A stretch of 58,000 nt of DNA. It comes from Adiantum capillus-veneris. Its lineage: Eukaryota; Streptophyta; Polypodiopsida; Polypodiales; Pteridaceae. Positions 1 to 10,398 of the stretch are shown here, piece after piece. The stretch lies in the NCBI GenBank assembly GCA_014529385.2, contig CM043971.1, forward strand, positions 58,582,209-58,640,208, given 5' to 3'. The first letter of the stretch is position 1. Every line of letters begins with the position of its first letter. Below the pieces are notes generated by a model. The model was not told the origin of the DNA. It searched no databases and saw only the letters and a program-made list of their open reading frames with translations. The translations under genes and the position numbers were made by a program.

Positions 1-492
1 TCACACACTATGCGACCACATTACGGGCAAAAAGGACCCTTATGGGGTTAGGGAGGATTTGAGGGCCTTAAAATGTCTCCCCGTCTCCGCTACTCCATGT
101 CGAGTCCCAAATGGGAATATTGTGCTCCTAAAGCACCATGGAACCTAACCAAAGATAAGCTAGATTGAGTGAAGGGTTCCATTGCATGTATTTGCACACC
201 CACGGGGTACATGAGGTCACTAAAAATAGCTCTCACAAAGGAAAAGAAAGGTGGAAATGTTCAATTGTATGGATTGAAGACCCATGATTGGCACAAGATG
301 TTGTAAACATGTAATTCTATTTTTCTTCTCTATCCTCTTCCTCGTTGTGTTTAGATATTGAATTTTGTGCAAGACTAAATTAACACGGTATTTTTATCTT
401 TGGACCTTGTAGTTCATTTTTCTGGTGGTATGTGCGTATGCTGGAACAAGAAAGTGAGGGAAGCTATTTTCAAACTGAGAGAGTTAGTAAGG
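1..492 (+). pseudogene. CACTA-1: decayed tnp2-type transposase fragment
   Basis: This is a relic of the middle part of a CACTA transposase. Bases 1-306 translate, with stops, into a stretch that aligns with exon 3 of the intact transposase at 52534-53138. Shared words are WDH-TGKKD near base 10, KAPW near base 134 and the terminal HDWHKM near base 290. Bases about 418-492 match the start of the next exon (pattern K-VREAIFKLREL against RNTIYKLAKL), so the stretch between is probably the old intron. Several in-frame stops rule out function. The element runs off the left edge of the window, and no terminal repeat is visible. Confidence 0.75.
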
Positions 493-847
493 TACATCAT
501 ATCTTTATTCAACTAAAATTTCTTATATATGCTATATCTTCTAGTGTGGTGGTTGGTACGCTTGCAAAAAATATATATTTGCATGAATTCACATTGTAAA
601 ACTGCAATCCCTTCGGAGGCAAAGGCCTGGGTGTCAGGGACGTCATTATTGAAGATTAAGTGGGGTGTTGTGTTGGACACTATGCTTATATTATTTAGAT
701 TGATGATTCAATCTTGTCTTTCATCTTCGTGTATATGTAGGTAGAGGATCTTTTGATGTGGACATACATGACAACACCCGAGTGGATGGAAAGGATAGCA
801 AGTCAAATGTGACTCACATGTTCCTGAAGATCCTTACAAGTCATTGC
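493..847. other. No gene recognised
   Basis: AT-rich sequence lies between the CACTA relic and the acidic repeat ORF. The only ORF is a 71-codon one with no recognisable features. I see nothing that supports a gene. Confidence 0.5.
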
Positions 848-1343
848 AGGAAATACTATAAGACCTTGATGTTGGCACATTGAAAGGGAAAGGGGATGAG
901 CTGTTGTAGACTCAAGCTTGGAAGATCAACTGAAAGCTGAAATGCAGGAAATACTGCAAGACCTTGATGCTAGCATAGTGGAAGGGAAAGGGGCTGAGCC
1001 TAATGTAGATTCAAGCTTGAGAGAAGATCAGCTGAAAGCTAAAGCGCAGGATATATTACAAGACCTTGTTGCTAGCATAGTAAAAGGGAAAGGGGATGAG
1101 GATATTGTGAAGTCAAGCTTGGGAGAAGATCAATTGAAAGACGAAGTGCAGGAGAGGGTTAAACAGGGTAAAGAGGAAAGGGGACATCATGAGAACCAAG
1201 AAGGGGCAAGTGATCTGATTGAGGAAGTTGTGGAAATGGAGATTGTGACGAAGGCAAGAAGATTAACAAAGAAATGTCGATTGAAGAGGTGGCAGTTGAG
1301 GTCCTCTCGGTGGTAGCCTTATGTGATGCCCTTAGAAACAGGT
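848..1343 (+). CDS. Hypothetical acidic protein fragment with about 34-residue tandem repeats
   Basis: The open frame from 918 to 1316 carries two full copies and one partial copy of a charged repeat of about 34 residues. Each begins EDQLK, continues with a Q-ILQDL core and ends in a GKG-acidic linker. A decayed earlier copy with stops lies at about 848-917. The repeats look helical and strongly charged. Near 1235 an alternative frame continues an acidic, hydrophobic-patterned sequence (SIEEVAVEVLSVVALCDAL) to a stop at 1341-1343, so a frameshift may have altered the C-terminus. I do not recognise the family. The FCP1-like exons start 365 bases downstream on the same strand, so this could be the N-terminal part of that gene, but no splice link can be shown. 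Confidence 0.35.
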
Positions 1344-1707
1344 GATAGCATCGACTCCACCACCCTCTCCCAACTCTTCAATGTGAAATCTAGAAAGTGC
1401 CCCGCTGGTTGTGGTCTCAAGCGACAAACCTACAAAAAGTAGCTGTTGTGACAACATTTTGTACTTGCTTCTAGCTTAATATGAAATACTAGCCCATTTT
1501 GCTTATGTCAATGCTTTTGGCATTATGTCACTCTACTCTTGAAATATATCAATGTATTTGTAAATTGTCATGTCCTAGTGTGAAAAATTGGTAAACTTTT
1601 ATGGTGCCTAATGTCCAACTTTGCTATTGCAAAAAGGCTACATTATTCTACTTATATAGTTTAGTGGTACTACAACTAGGGATACTTGGTGGCTAAATGA
1701 AGAACAA

Positions 1708-2690
1708 ATGGATATATCAATGCCATTAGATGTAATGGGGAGTGATAGGCATCTTGTTGTTTTGGATGTCAATGGAGTGCTACTAAAGGATTGTGATGAA
1801 AACCCAAAGGTTTGTGGAATATCCCATTACCTACAGGATGTAGGTCCCGAGGTGTGCAAGTCTCCTGATTCAAATATTGTGTGGTCAGACCTGATGTGAA
1901 CAACTTCATCATGAACTTAAGGAAGCAATCCTACACGATTCTCTGGTCACGCAACCAAAGGAAGAATTTGATGGCCATAATGAATGCTTGCTTCCCTGAA
2001 TTGATAAAGATAAAAGACCTCTCTTTATGTATTTATCCTTTAACTTTCAAAATGGCTTTATAGATTTTGGTATTGTTTTACACTTTGCTACTGATTTGTA
2101 CCCATTCTTGTACTATATGGTACTTTGGTACTATTTATTGTTGTGTACATAATTTGCTACTGATTGTGTCTTTGGTACTTTGGTTCTATGGTACTTTGGT
2201 ACTGTGTCTAGTACTATGTACACAATTTTGTACTCTTTTGTACTTTGGTTCTTTGCTACTTTGGTACTGTGTTGTACGAAGTTTGGTACTGTGTCACTTC
2301 TATGTACTGTTTGTTGCTTTAGTACTCTTATTTGTATAGATGTTCTATCTGCTTAGTTTATTTGTCATAGATATTTTTGACTAGTCTCAATGTGAGATGT
2401 GGGCTCCCACACTCAGAGATGTGCCAACACTTTTGGAGGAGTTCGGCGACAAGCCTATTTTTCTAAAACTCCTAAGAAGAGTGTGTCGCAAGCATCCACA
2501 ATTCAATGAAGCAAACACCCTCCTTATGGACGACACAAGATACAAGTCCTTGAAGAATGATTACGACTCGTGTTGCTCCATTCAATCATATGAGACAAAA
2601 TATTATGACCCAAAAAAGTCAAGGTATCTTATGGAGGTCATTTTTCCATGGATCTGTGGATGGCTAGATGAGAAGTTTCCCACTGCTTAA
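1708..2690 (+). pseudogene. FCP1-like HAD phosphatase domain gene (frameshifted, plant DxNG subfamily)
   Basis: FCP1/SCP-type HAD proteins dephosphorylate phosphoproteins through a catalytic Asp. Bases 1708-1880 encode a motif-I-like HLVVLDVNGVLL. The usual second Asp is Asn here, as I recall for a plant subgroup with DLNGLL. A 2-base GT duplication near 1878-1882 shifts the frame. The next segment (1881 to about 2015) has RPDVNNF and TILWSRNQRKN, matching the RPGV-EFL and WSS-T-KN blocks of the family. An intron of about 370 bases, probably ending at the AG near 2383, leads to an exon ending at 2690. That exon carries FNEANTLLMDDTRYK, equivalent to the usual IDDSPYK block. The domain order is complete, so the family call is good. 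The frameshift and Asn make activity unlikely. Confidence 0.6.
2066..2340 (+). repeat. TTTGGTACT degenerate tandem repeats inside the HAD gene intron
   Basis: The presumed intron of the HAD-like gene is made largely of irregular repeats of TTTGGTACT and GTACTTTGG words, more than ten in 270 bases. The same word occurs in the opposite orientation downstream at 3130-3570. Confidence 0.6.
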
Positions 2691-3649
2691 TTACAGCAAA
2701 TGCACACCATTGTTTGACGTCAAGGATGACATTTCCTTATATGTTGCTAACTACTTTGTATCTTTGGAGGGGTATTTGTACCGCTTTGAGCCCCTTGATG
2801 TGTAAAGATTTTTGTAAGCTTGAACATTGCCTTTGGAATTTTCATGAAAATTATGAAAATCATCATTGCGCGTGTATCTTGGTCCCCTGAAATATTTTAC
2901 TAGTGCACTTTAGCTTTTTGTACATGTACTTTTTCTTGCTACTTCTTAGGTACTTTTTTGCTACTATTTGGTGACAACGGTGACTTTGAAGTTAGTGACA
3001 AGTGGGAGCTGTTGTTAGGTTAGTAGTTCCTCTTCAAGGCCGGATGAGAGGAAGGAAAAGGACGACAGGAAGCAAGGGGAGAGAGATGATGAGAGCAAGT
3101 GAGGGGAGGGTGAGTAAGAGGAAGGGGATGTTATTGTAGAGTACCAAAAATGGTACTTGTATCAAACTATTTTTGGCTTTATAACTCTGGCTGCAAAAGA
3201 ATTGTTCACAATTGTCACTTAAAACCATTTAGCACAATATAAGATTTGATACTACAGTACCAATCTGGTGGCATATTACCACCAAAGATTGGTACTGTAT
3301 AACAGAATAGTAATTGAATAATTGTAAAGGTAGCATATAGTACCAAAGGTGGGTAGTATAGAGTATCAAATTGGTTATGTTAGAGTATCAAATTTGGGAC
3401 TACAATAGTCAAATGAAATGAAAAAAGCACAGTACCAAAATTTAGTGCTATAGTAACACATCATTCAGCTAAAACATATAAAGCACAACACCAAAGTTTT
3501 GTAATATAGAGTACTAGCTTTGGTACTGTGGAGTACCACAGTTTGGTATTGTAGAGTACCAAATTGATAACACAGCAATGGCATTAGAGAGTACTGATCT
3601 CAAGTAAGATTCTATTCAAGAGGATTACAATTGTTGGCTATGGTGGAAT
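2691..3649. repeat. Non-coding stretch with inverted GGTACT/AGTACC words
   Basis: No gene is visible. From about 3130 to 3570 the sequence repeatedly uses AGTACCAAA and its complement, often as short palindromes such as GGTACTGTGGAGTACC near 3520. This mirrors the TTTGGTACT tract at 2066-2340. A purine-rich stretch at 3040-3120 reads as AG-rich low complexity. Confidence 0.5.
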
Positions 3650-5195
3650 TGTAGTTGAGGTAAACACTGTATGGATCCCCTCCTACCCACTTCCTTCTTC
3701 ATATGGCATACTATCGTAGATATTCTCATATATCTTTGAGGATAAGTTGAAGTGGTTATGCAGGCCAAGAATAGCCTCCATGGGTAACCATATGGCTCTA
3801 ACTAGATGGGAGTAGATCATCATCAATGGCTTTTGATTCAGAAGGGTATAGGTATCAACTTTGCTCTCAACCTGGGGCCAAGTACAAACCCTCACCACCT
3901 TTTATGATCTTGTTATGCCTAAGGTCCTTCAATACTCTTGGTGCTTAGTACATGGTTTTTGTGCACTTCAGAAGGTAGTAGTCCTCTTTCTCCTCGACTG
4001 CCTTCACTACAAAGTTAACCCCAATAGACAGTAATTGGCCCAAAACCTCACGGTCTCCTTCATACATAGGCATGCTTAAATCTTGACTCGTTTAAGAGGA
4101 AAATAAATAATTGTAGTTCTGCTCATCATCCTTATCCTCATAAGTATCTGCTTGTATCGACTCTGTCAATGGCCGATGGAGACATTTTTCCATTCTTCAA
4201 TGTGCTGCTTATTATTACATCTCCTCCAATGCCCATTCACACATGGATCACAAAAGCATGACAGCGTCCAAAAACGCACATCACATGGATTATACGTTGA
4301 GTAGTCGTGAACACAATGGAATGAGCGTGAGCCTACAATTAATTTACAATCCCATAGTGGAGAATGTAGCATCTCATTCAATGAAACCAACCAAAACACC
4401 CTCTTTGTGCTGACACTCCCACTTTCCCTTGTTGGATGAAACCTCGCGTTCAAAAAATTGACCACATCAAACGCACACTTCATTGGCCAGCCATCGGGTT
4501 TTAGCTCTTCATGCATAAGAGCTCTCTTAATAACAACACCTGCACCATCATGCTCTCCTTTTCCATGTCCTGAAGCAAACATGGAAAAGGAGGATGTAGC
4601 ACCTCATTTAGTGAAACCAACCAAAACACCCTCTTTGTGACGACACTCCCACCTTCTCTTGTTGGCTAAAATCTCGTGTTCAAAAAAATTGACCACATCA
4701 GCCGCACACTTCATCGACCAGCCATCGAGTTTTAGCTCTTCATGCGTATGAGCTCTCTTGGTAATAGCACCTACACTATCATGCTCTCCTTTTCCATGTC
4801 TTGAAGGGGAGAAGTTATGCATCATATGCAATCCTGTCAATTGATAGTACCTGGGTACATAATAGTGTGGTTGTCGTGCCTTGAATTGTGAAGCGGCACC
4901 ATCTTACCATGGGCCAATGATAACGCAAACTGTGTCCTTGTTGTTTCATCCAATTGTCACATGTCATGGAGCTTATCATTTGATATGTAAAAATGTAGAG
5001 TCTTCTCAACAGCTCCTATTGAATTCATGATATAAGAGATGTGCACCAATATGGTTACATGTGTTGACCATCAATGCATGTATCGGATCTCGTTCTGCAC
5101 TTTGAAGCTGTAATTCTTTGCAAAATCAACAAGAGAAACCACAACATTTCTTAGAAACTTAAGCAAGCAGTTTTTAAATTGATGGCCTGTCACCT
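3650..5195 (-). pseudogene. Decayed DDE-like transposon protein with an HGKG-DG-G motif
   Basis: Read on the minus strand from 5195 downward, the conceptual product has an HQFKN...LVDFAKNYSFK segment (5185-5095), WSTHVTILVHISYI (about 5080-5035) and a display of SNDKLHD (about 4990). It then has GHGKGEHDG-G---KR (4575-4530), a Cys-rich C-terminal block (4300-4215) and KCTKTMY (about 3990). This order matches a large uncharacterised eukaryotic transposon-associated family that I recall from animals and plants, with DFAENY, HGKG-DG-G-K and KCTK blocks. I infer a DDE-type nuclease, but its metal ligands cannot be confirmed by eye. Many stops and frame changes show it is dead. A 220-230 bp block holding the HGKG segment is present twice in tandem. 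Confidence 0.45.
4365..4805 (-). repeat. Tandem duplication of about 225 bp within the DDE-like relic
   Basis: Bases about 4365-4580 and 4590-4805 are near-copies. Both run from a TAGCATCTCATT/TAGCACCTCATT start to a TGCTCTCCTTTTCCATGTC end. Both encode the HGKGEHD to VFWLVSLNE segment on the minus strand. Point and small indel differences indicate that the duplication is old. Confidence 0.8.
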
Positions 5196-5972
5196 ATCCA
5201 AAATTTGTAGGTAGGATTACACTAAACCTAGGTTTTTTTAGAGCACTACAAGTGACCTCGAAAAGAGAATATGTAGAACACACAATGGACCATGCAACAT
5301 GGTGTTACAAAGAAACTACTTCACTAGTGCTTTTGTTCACTTGACATGGCCAAAAGAATTATTTATCTGAAGTATCCCCCCCCCCCCCCCTCTCTCTCTC
5401 TCTCAAGAGTCACCCAAGATAATATATAAGAAGCTCGAAAAGATCACAATAGACAGCTACATCGTCATTTAATACAGTTAGAAACCACCACTAGAGCTTG
5501 ATAATAACAAAACTTGGCCTGTAGAAAACTCAAAATTTACCATCCAATAACAAGAGGCCAATTTAGAAAAAGCGTTCCATGGCTACAAAGGTAGAAATTT
5601 TGATGGCATTCTATCCTCTCAAGAAGGTTTAGCTCAAATGCACCTCCCCGAGAAAGGATCTCCGTTCATCTTCCTCAATGACATCAAACACTCCTAAGCC
5701 ATTGTCCCCTCTCTAAAGCTATTTTTGAAAAACTATGATAGATATCGTAAATTAAACATCCTTCCAATTCCTCTTGTTTTTCTCCCGATTGCTTTTACAC
5801 TCCAGTTATAATGGCAAATGTGCTTGGCAGGATAGGCACAAGCAGCACACAGACTCTTCTGGATATGGAAGCTGGTGCGCTCACATCTGCGATACAGAGT
5901 GTGCGACTTGTTCCTGCTCTTACCAAAGCTTCCTGTACACGTACCCAATTCGGCTCACAAAGTTACCAAAAA

Positions 5973-6009
<37 letters not shown>

Positions 6010-7100
6010 GGCCCCGCGCATCAAAAAGATCTTAGAGATCACCCTTCTAAACCCTTTTTGAACCAATCCGCCCCGGCGCGGACTAGTTTAGAGTGGTCTT
6101 GTTTGGATTTTTTTTGAGAACTTATACTACGACATGATCAGACAAGCTGCTTGCAATCTTGCTGCTAATCACCAACCCACTATTCTCTTTCAATGGTCTT
6201 GGGTCTCACAGATCGCGCCTTGAACTAAGAAGCTTGGCATCTCGCTACTCATCGCCAACCCTTCTGACCCTCCTAACTCTTGTCTAAACCAGTCCGCGCA
6301 GACGCGGACTGGTTTAGAGTGGATTTGTTTGAGTTTTTTATGAGGATTACGTCTACGACAAGCCTTTTAATTCAAACACGCGCATCATTCTGCATATATA
6401 CCACATCAATCTGTATTATATGTTAGCAGGAATTTGGCGTAAAACCAATTCTCTCATTCTCATTGTTGAAGGTGATGAGGACTCGTTGTTGATGGACGTT
6501 ACCAATCATAGTTAGGGTGTGCTACGTGGACCTTTCAAAGGTTATGCAGAAAGGGTGGTCACATGCCGCCCTCTTCCAAGCCTTCTCCTCCGCTTTCGTC
6601 AAGCTCACTAAGCTGCTTGTCATCTTGATGCTCGTCACCAACCCACTCTTCTCTTTCAATGGTTGCCCGACCTAGCGTGCTCCTGCCGATAGGTCTAACT
6701 TCAGGCTTGCGATAGATTCTCTTTACATTGGACGGGACCTAGGACTACTTAGTGGATTCAACGTTGAATAAAGCACTAGACGTGACAAGGGATGGATCCA
6801 TAGCCATGTTAGGAAAAGCCATGCAAAATGAGAGGTCATTGAGGTGGTAGTGCAAGTCCGATCAAAGTTTTTGAGATGCGGTGTCTAGTGAGCAACCGCT
6901 ACTACCAGTTGAACTAGCGATCATGATCGTGGATGGTGATCCAAGAGCAACTCTTGAGCGGAACAACAAAGGCAAGCAAGTGGAACAAATTAGAGGTGGG
7001 ATGACTAAGCAAAGTGGGTGCAAAGGTGGCTACATGACGCTGCTAGAGATACCTCAGATTGATTGAAAATGGTTAGCAATTGACGTGGAGTTACCTTATA
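5196..7100. other. Non-coding region with poly-C/CT tracts and degenerate 230-bp repeats
   Basis: A C14-(CT)n tract lies at about 5376-5404 and a (CT)n tract at 5971-6008. A 74-codon ORF beginning at 5811 runs into the CT tract and is not recognised; it could be a transit-peptide-like first exon, but nothing supports this. Two or three degenerate copies of a segment of about 230 bp (CCAATCCGC...TTTAGAGTGG...CACCAACCCACT) occur at about 6055-6195, 6285-6350 and 6540-6670. A 61-codon ORF at 6881 has no recognisable match. Confidence 0.45.
6285..6316. repeat. Perfect 14-bp-stem hairpin
   Basis: The arms TAAACCAGTCCGCG and CGCGGACTGGTTTA are exact complements separated by the 4-base loop CAGA. 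A degenerate relative with broken symmetry lies near 6060-6090. Confidence 0.85.
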
Positions 7101-7124
7101 TCATGCTATTTAATTTTTAAATTC

Positions 7125-7868
7125 TTACTATTTGGGAGAGAGAGAGAGAGGTATTCTCAATTCAAAATGAAGACCAACACAATGTTTATGTTGAATCCAA
7201 CCTAACAATAGGCTCACTGCAAAATCTATTTCTTCTCCCTCCTTCCAAAATTAGGCATTCTTTGCCAAAAATAATTAAAAGAATAGCCGGCTCTTCCTAT
7301 AAGCACTTTCCATGATAGTGTGCACTAAGAAATTCTTATTGCCTCCCTCCCTCCCTCCCTCCCTCTTTAGATGTAACCTTCAGACAAAATAGGTACTTAA
7401 CATATGAGATGACGCTCGAGGTGTTGAAGAGGAATGTTAGACGTGTTTAAGGACAATGATATATAATTAATATATTTGATATGCTGGGTGCTACCTTTTA
7501 TGGTTTGTTATTTATATGTATTTCGTTAGGTTTCACTCGGTTTTTTGATTGCTCGGAAAGTTTTGCTCAGAGTTTGAAATTCAGACTTGTGCATTACGAA
7601 ACTAAGAAACTAAACTGCGACTAAAATGGGGAATGCTAAACGTGTTTAAGGACAATGATATATAATTAATATATTTGATATGCTAGGTGTTACCTTTTAT
7701 GGTTTGTTATTTATATGCATTTCGTTAGGTTTCGCTCGGTTTTTTGATTGTTCGAAAAGTTTTTCTCAGAGTTTGAAATTCAGACTTGTGCATTACGAAA
7801 CTAAGAAACTAAACTTTTAAATTCTTAATATTTGGGGAGAGAGAGAGAGAGAGAGAGTTTGGGGGGGG

Positions 7869-7908
<40 letters not shown>

Positions 7909-8090
7909 CTCAATTCAAAATCAAAGATCATGAAGACCAACACAATGTTTATGTTGAATCCAACCTAACAATAGGCTCATTGCAAAATCTATTTCTTCTC
8001 CCTCCTTCCAAAATTAGGCATTCTTTGCCAAAAATAATTAAAAGAATAGCCTGCTCTTCCTATAAGTACTTGCTATGATAGTTCTTTTAT
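7125..8090 (+). repeat. Duplicated AT-rich block with GA tracts (non-coding)
   Basis: The block starting GGTATTCTCAATTCAAAAT at 7151 recurs at 7902. Between them, a unit of about 209 bp at about 7430-7615 is repeated at 7625-7815, sharing GTGTTTAAGGACAATGATAT. A third partial copy is at 8625-8715. Long GA tracts at 7136-7150 and 7836-7902 sit at the junctions. No gene is visible. The arrangement looks like serial segmental duplication primed at GA tracts. Confidence 0.75.
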
Positions 8091-8479
8091 GAGGAAAAAC
8101 ATTATCATCCAAGTGTTTAAGGGGCTATGGGGGAAGCATGGGTATAATGTCAAAAGATTGTTGAAGATTGATAAGTGCTTGCAACGAGAAAGATATGAGT
8201 TGTGATCTTGTGTACCCCAAGAGCTTTTTGAGAAAACTAAATACCAGCAATACACTGGCAAGGATCCTAATGAGGACACCAGCGAAGTCTCTGCGAGAGC
8301 TGCCGACGGTGGTCGGACTAAGAAATCTTGGAATTCAAAAACTTTGAAGGTGGTTTCCAAGTTTAAGTAGTTTGTAGTGTTAATTGATTACATGCGTACG
8401 TAAGAATGTCGTATCATCTTATCCATGCCATGCTATACTTGACACGTATTTTGTTAATTAATCATGTATTTTGTTAGTG
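8082..8479 (+). pseudogene. Inverted duplicate of the last exon of the CRN-like gene
   Basis: This is a plus-strand copy of the final coding segment and 3' flank of the gene at 8749-9146 (minus). By eye it is about 93 percent identical over roughly 398 bases. One TGG codon has become TGA at about 8203, so it cannot encode the full segment. It is bounded on both sides by the direct repeat CTCTTCCTATAAG-ACTTGC-ATGATAG (about 8053-8081 and 8479-8507). With the parent copy it forms a 398-bp-arm inverted repeat around a 269-bp spacer. Confidence 0.8.
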
Positions 8480-8748
8480 CTCTTCCTATAAGCACTTGCC
8501 ATGATAGTGTGCACTAAGAAATTCTTATTCCCTCCCTTCCTCCCTCTTTAGAAGTAACCTTCAGACAAAATAAGTACTTAACATATGAAATGACGCCCGA
8601 GGTGTTGAAGAGGAATGCTAGACGTGTTTAAAGACAATGATATATAATTAATATATTTGATATGTTGGGTGTTACCTTTTATGTTTTGTTATTTATATGC
8701 ATTTCGTTACTAAGAAACTAAATGCGATTAAAATGAAATTCTCTTGAA
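8480..8748. repeat. Spacer of the large inverted repeat; further copy of the AT-rich block
   Basis: The spacer repeats the 7300-7460 block (CACTTGCCATGATAGTGTGC, the CCCTCC tract, ACATATGA-ATGACGC, GACAATGATAT). It therefore belongs to the same duplicated family and holds no gene. Confidence 0.7.
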
Positions 8749-8857
8749 CACTAACAAAATACATGATTAATTAACAAAATACGTGCCAAGTATAGCATGG
8801 CATGGACGAAGTGATACGACATTCCTACATACGCCTGTAGTCAATTAACACTACAAA

Positions 8858-10398
8858 CTACTCAAACTTGGAAACCACCTTCAAAGTTTCTGAATTCCAA
8901 GATTTCTTAGTCCGACCACCGTAGGCAACCCTCGCAGAGACTTCGCTGGTGCCCTCACTAGGATCCTTGCCGATGTACTGCTGGTATTTAGTTTTGTCAA
9001 AAAGCTCTTGGGGTACACAAGACCACAACTCATATCTTTCTCGTTGCAAGCACTTATCAATCTTCAACAATCCTTTGACATTATACCTATGCTTCCCCGA
9101 TAGCCCCTTAAACACCTGGATGATAATGTTTTCCCCCATAAAAGAATCTGCAGTTTAAATCCTCAGGCTTTACATAAATTCCACGAGCTACGATCTGCTT
9201 TAGCTTGCCAATGTCATCAAGCATCACCACCTGATGAGCATCAGGTTCAATGGTAACATTTTGGATTGGCCCAGAACCTGATTCAATCACTTTCTTCACA
9301 CATACTTGGCCACCACGAGCCAGTACACGATGGACGAGCACCTGGAAACAGCATCCCCATACACTTCCAATAGACTTATCATAGACAACAGACTTAAGAA
9401 GTGCCACAATTCTGACATCGGAAGCTAGCTGAACTTGCTCAACTGCCACTTTCTTTACGTGCTTGCTTGCGAAGTCAAAAACTGGATTTTCATAATCTCC
9501 CTGTTTACAGAAGATGTGCACAACTCGATCGCTGACATTTGGCACAAACCCACCTGCTAAGATTTGCATTGCCGGATCAACATCCATCGCAAAATTAGGT
9601 AAAGCCTGTTTAACCCGCTTTAATCCCTCTAAGGATTTCTTCCTTTGCAAAACATAGCGTGCAACCCCACCTAATCTGTCATACAGCTTTCGTGCAAAAG
9701 CCTTGTCATTGACATCCATTGCCTGATATTCATCCCTGTAAGCCTCAAAGTCATCAAGGAATTCATTTATCTCCTGCTTGCTCCACACGGGCAAGTAGAA
9801 ACAGCAGGTCTCACTATGCTTGCCAAACTCTTCAAAATTACAAGGCTTAGTTGAGCAAGCTTGGAGAATTTTGCAATGGTAATAAAGACAGGCGCCTTGC
9901 TCCCTGTCTATTATCAACCAATTAATTTCCTGCTCTACAGCAGCCACAACAAGGGGATCCAACGCTGAGAGGGGGCCACTAGCCGTTGGGTGGCTCTTGT
10001 CACAGAAATCTTAAGATAAAAAGCACCTCATTGTTCAATTTGATCACTATCTTGCAACCACCCTTGGTGGCAAGCTTCAGCATCCACACAATTGAAAAGA
10101 AAGACTTGCCAGACCCAGGTGTTCCAAGGATAATGAATCTACTGTATCCCTGGTTCAACCCATCCTCAATCAAGCCTTGTATAAGATCATACACTCTCCT
10201 GTTCCATATAAGTATAGGGTATGCTTTTCGATCACCAAATGGATCTGCGCCTACTTTCCAAAACTTCAAATCTCCTGTCCTTTCTGACTTTGCAGCAGTG
10301 GCCACAAATCCCTGCACGTTTTTCATTGTTCTTCGCTCTGCAGCAGTGGAAGAAACCATATCAACGTTCTTCTCAGAAAAATTGAAGGTAGCAGCCAT
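8858..10398 (-). pseudogene. Crinkler/RHS-type P-loop NTPase with REase-like C-terminal region (two frameshifts)
   Basis: The start chosen is the ATG at 10398. The first segment (10398-10000) has a Walker A motif GTPGSGKS at residues 92-99, followed by a hydrophobic helix. After a frame change near 10010, the 9962-9108 segment has a Walker-B-like NWLIIDRE and a YLPVWSKQEI block equivalent to the family's MPVWS-EEL. It continues with RLGGVARYVL (family: FGGIPRYVL) and GSVWGCCFQVLVHRVLARGG, the typical NTPase-to-nuclease junction. A second frame change at about 9130 leads to the last segment (9139-8858), with IIQVFKGLSGKH and SCVPQELFDKTKYQQY, resembling the nuclease-domain end. CRN/RHS proteins are eukaryotic effectors with NTPase and nuclease modules, and plant homologues are known. 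The frameshifts could be real decay, unrecognised tiny introns or sequence errors. Confidence 0.6.

Noticed and set aside
5811-6035. [15 protein letters not shown]... as a possible organelle-targeted protein
   Set aside because: The start looks transit-peptide-like, but the frame runs into a CT microsatellite, has no recognisable domain, and overlaps ORFs in two other frames.
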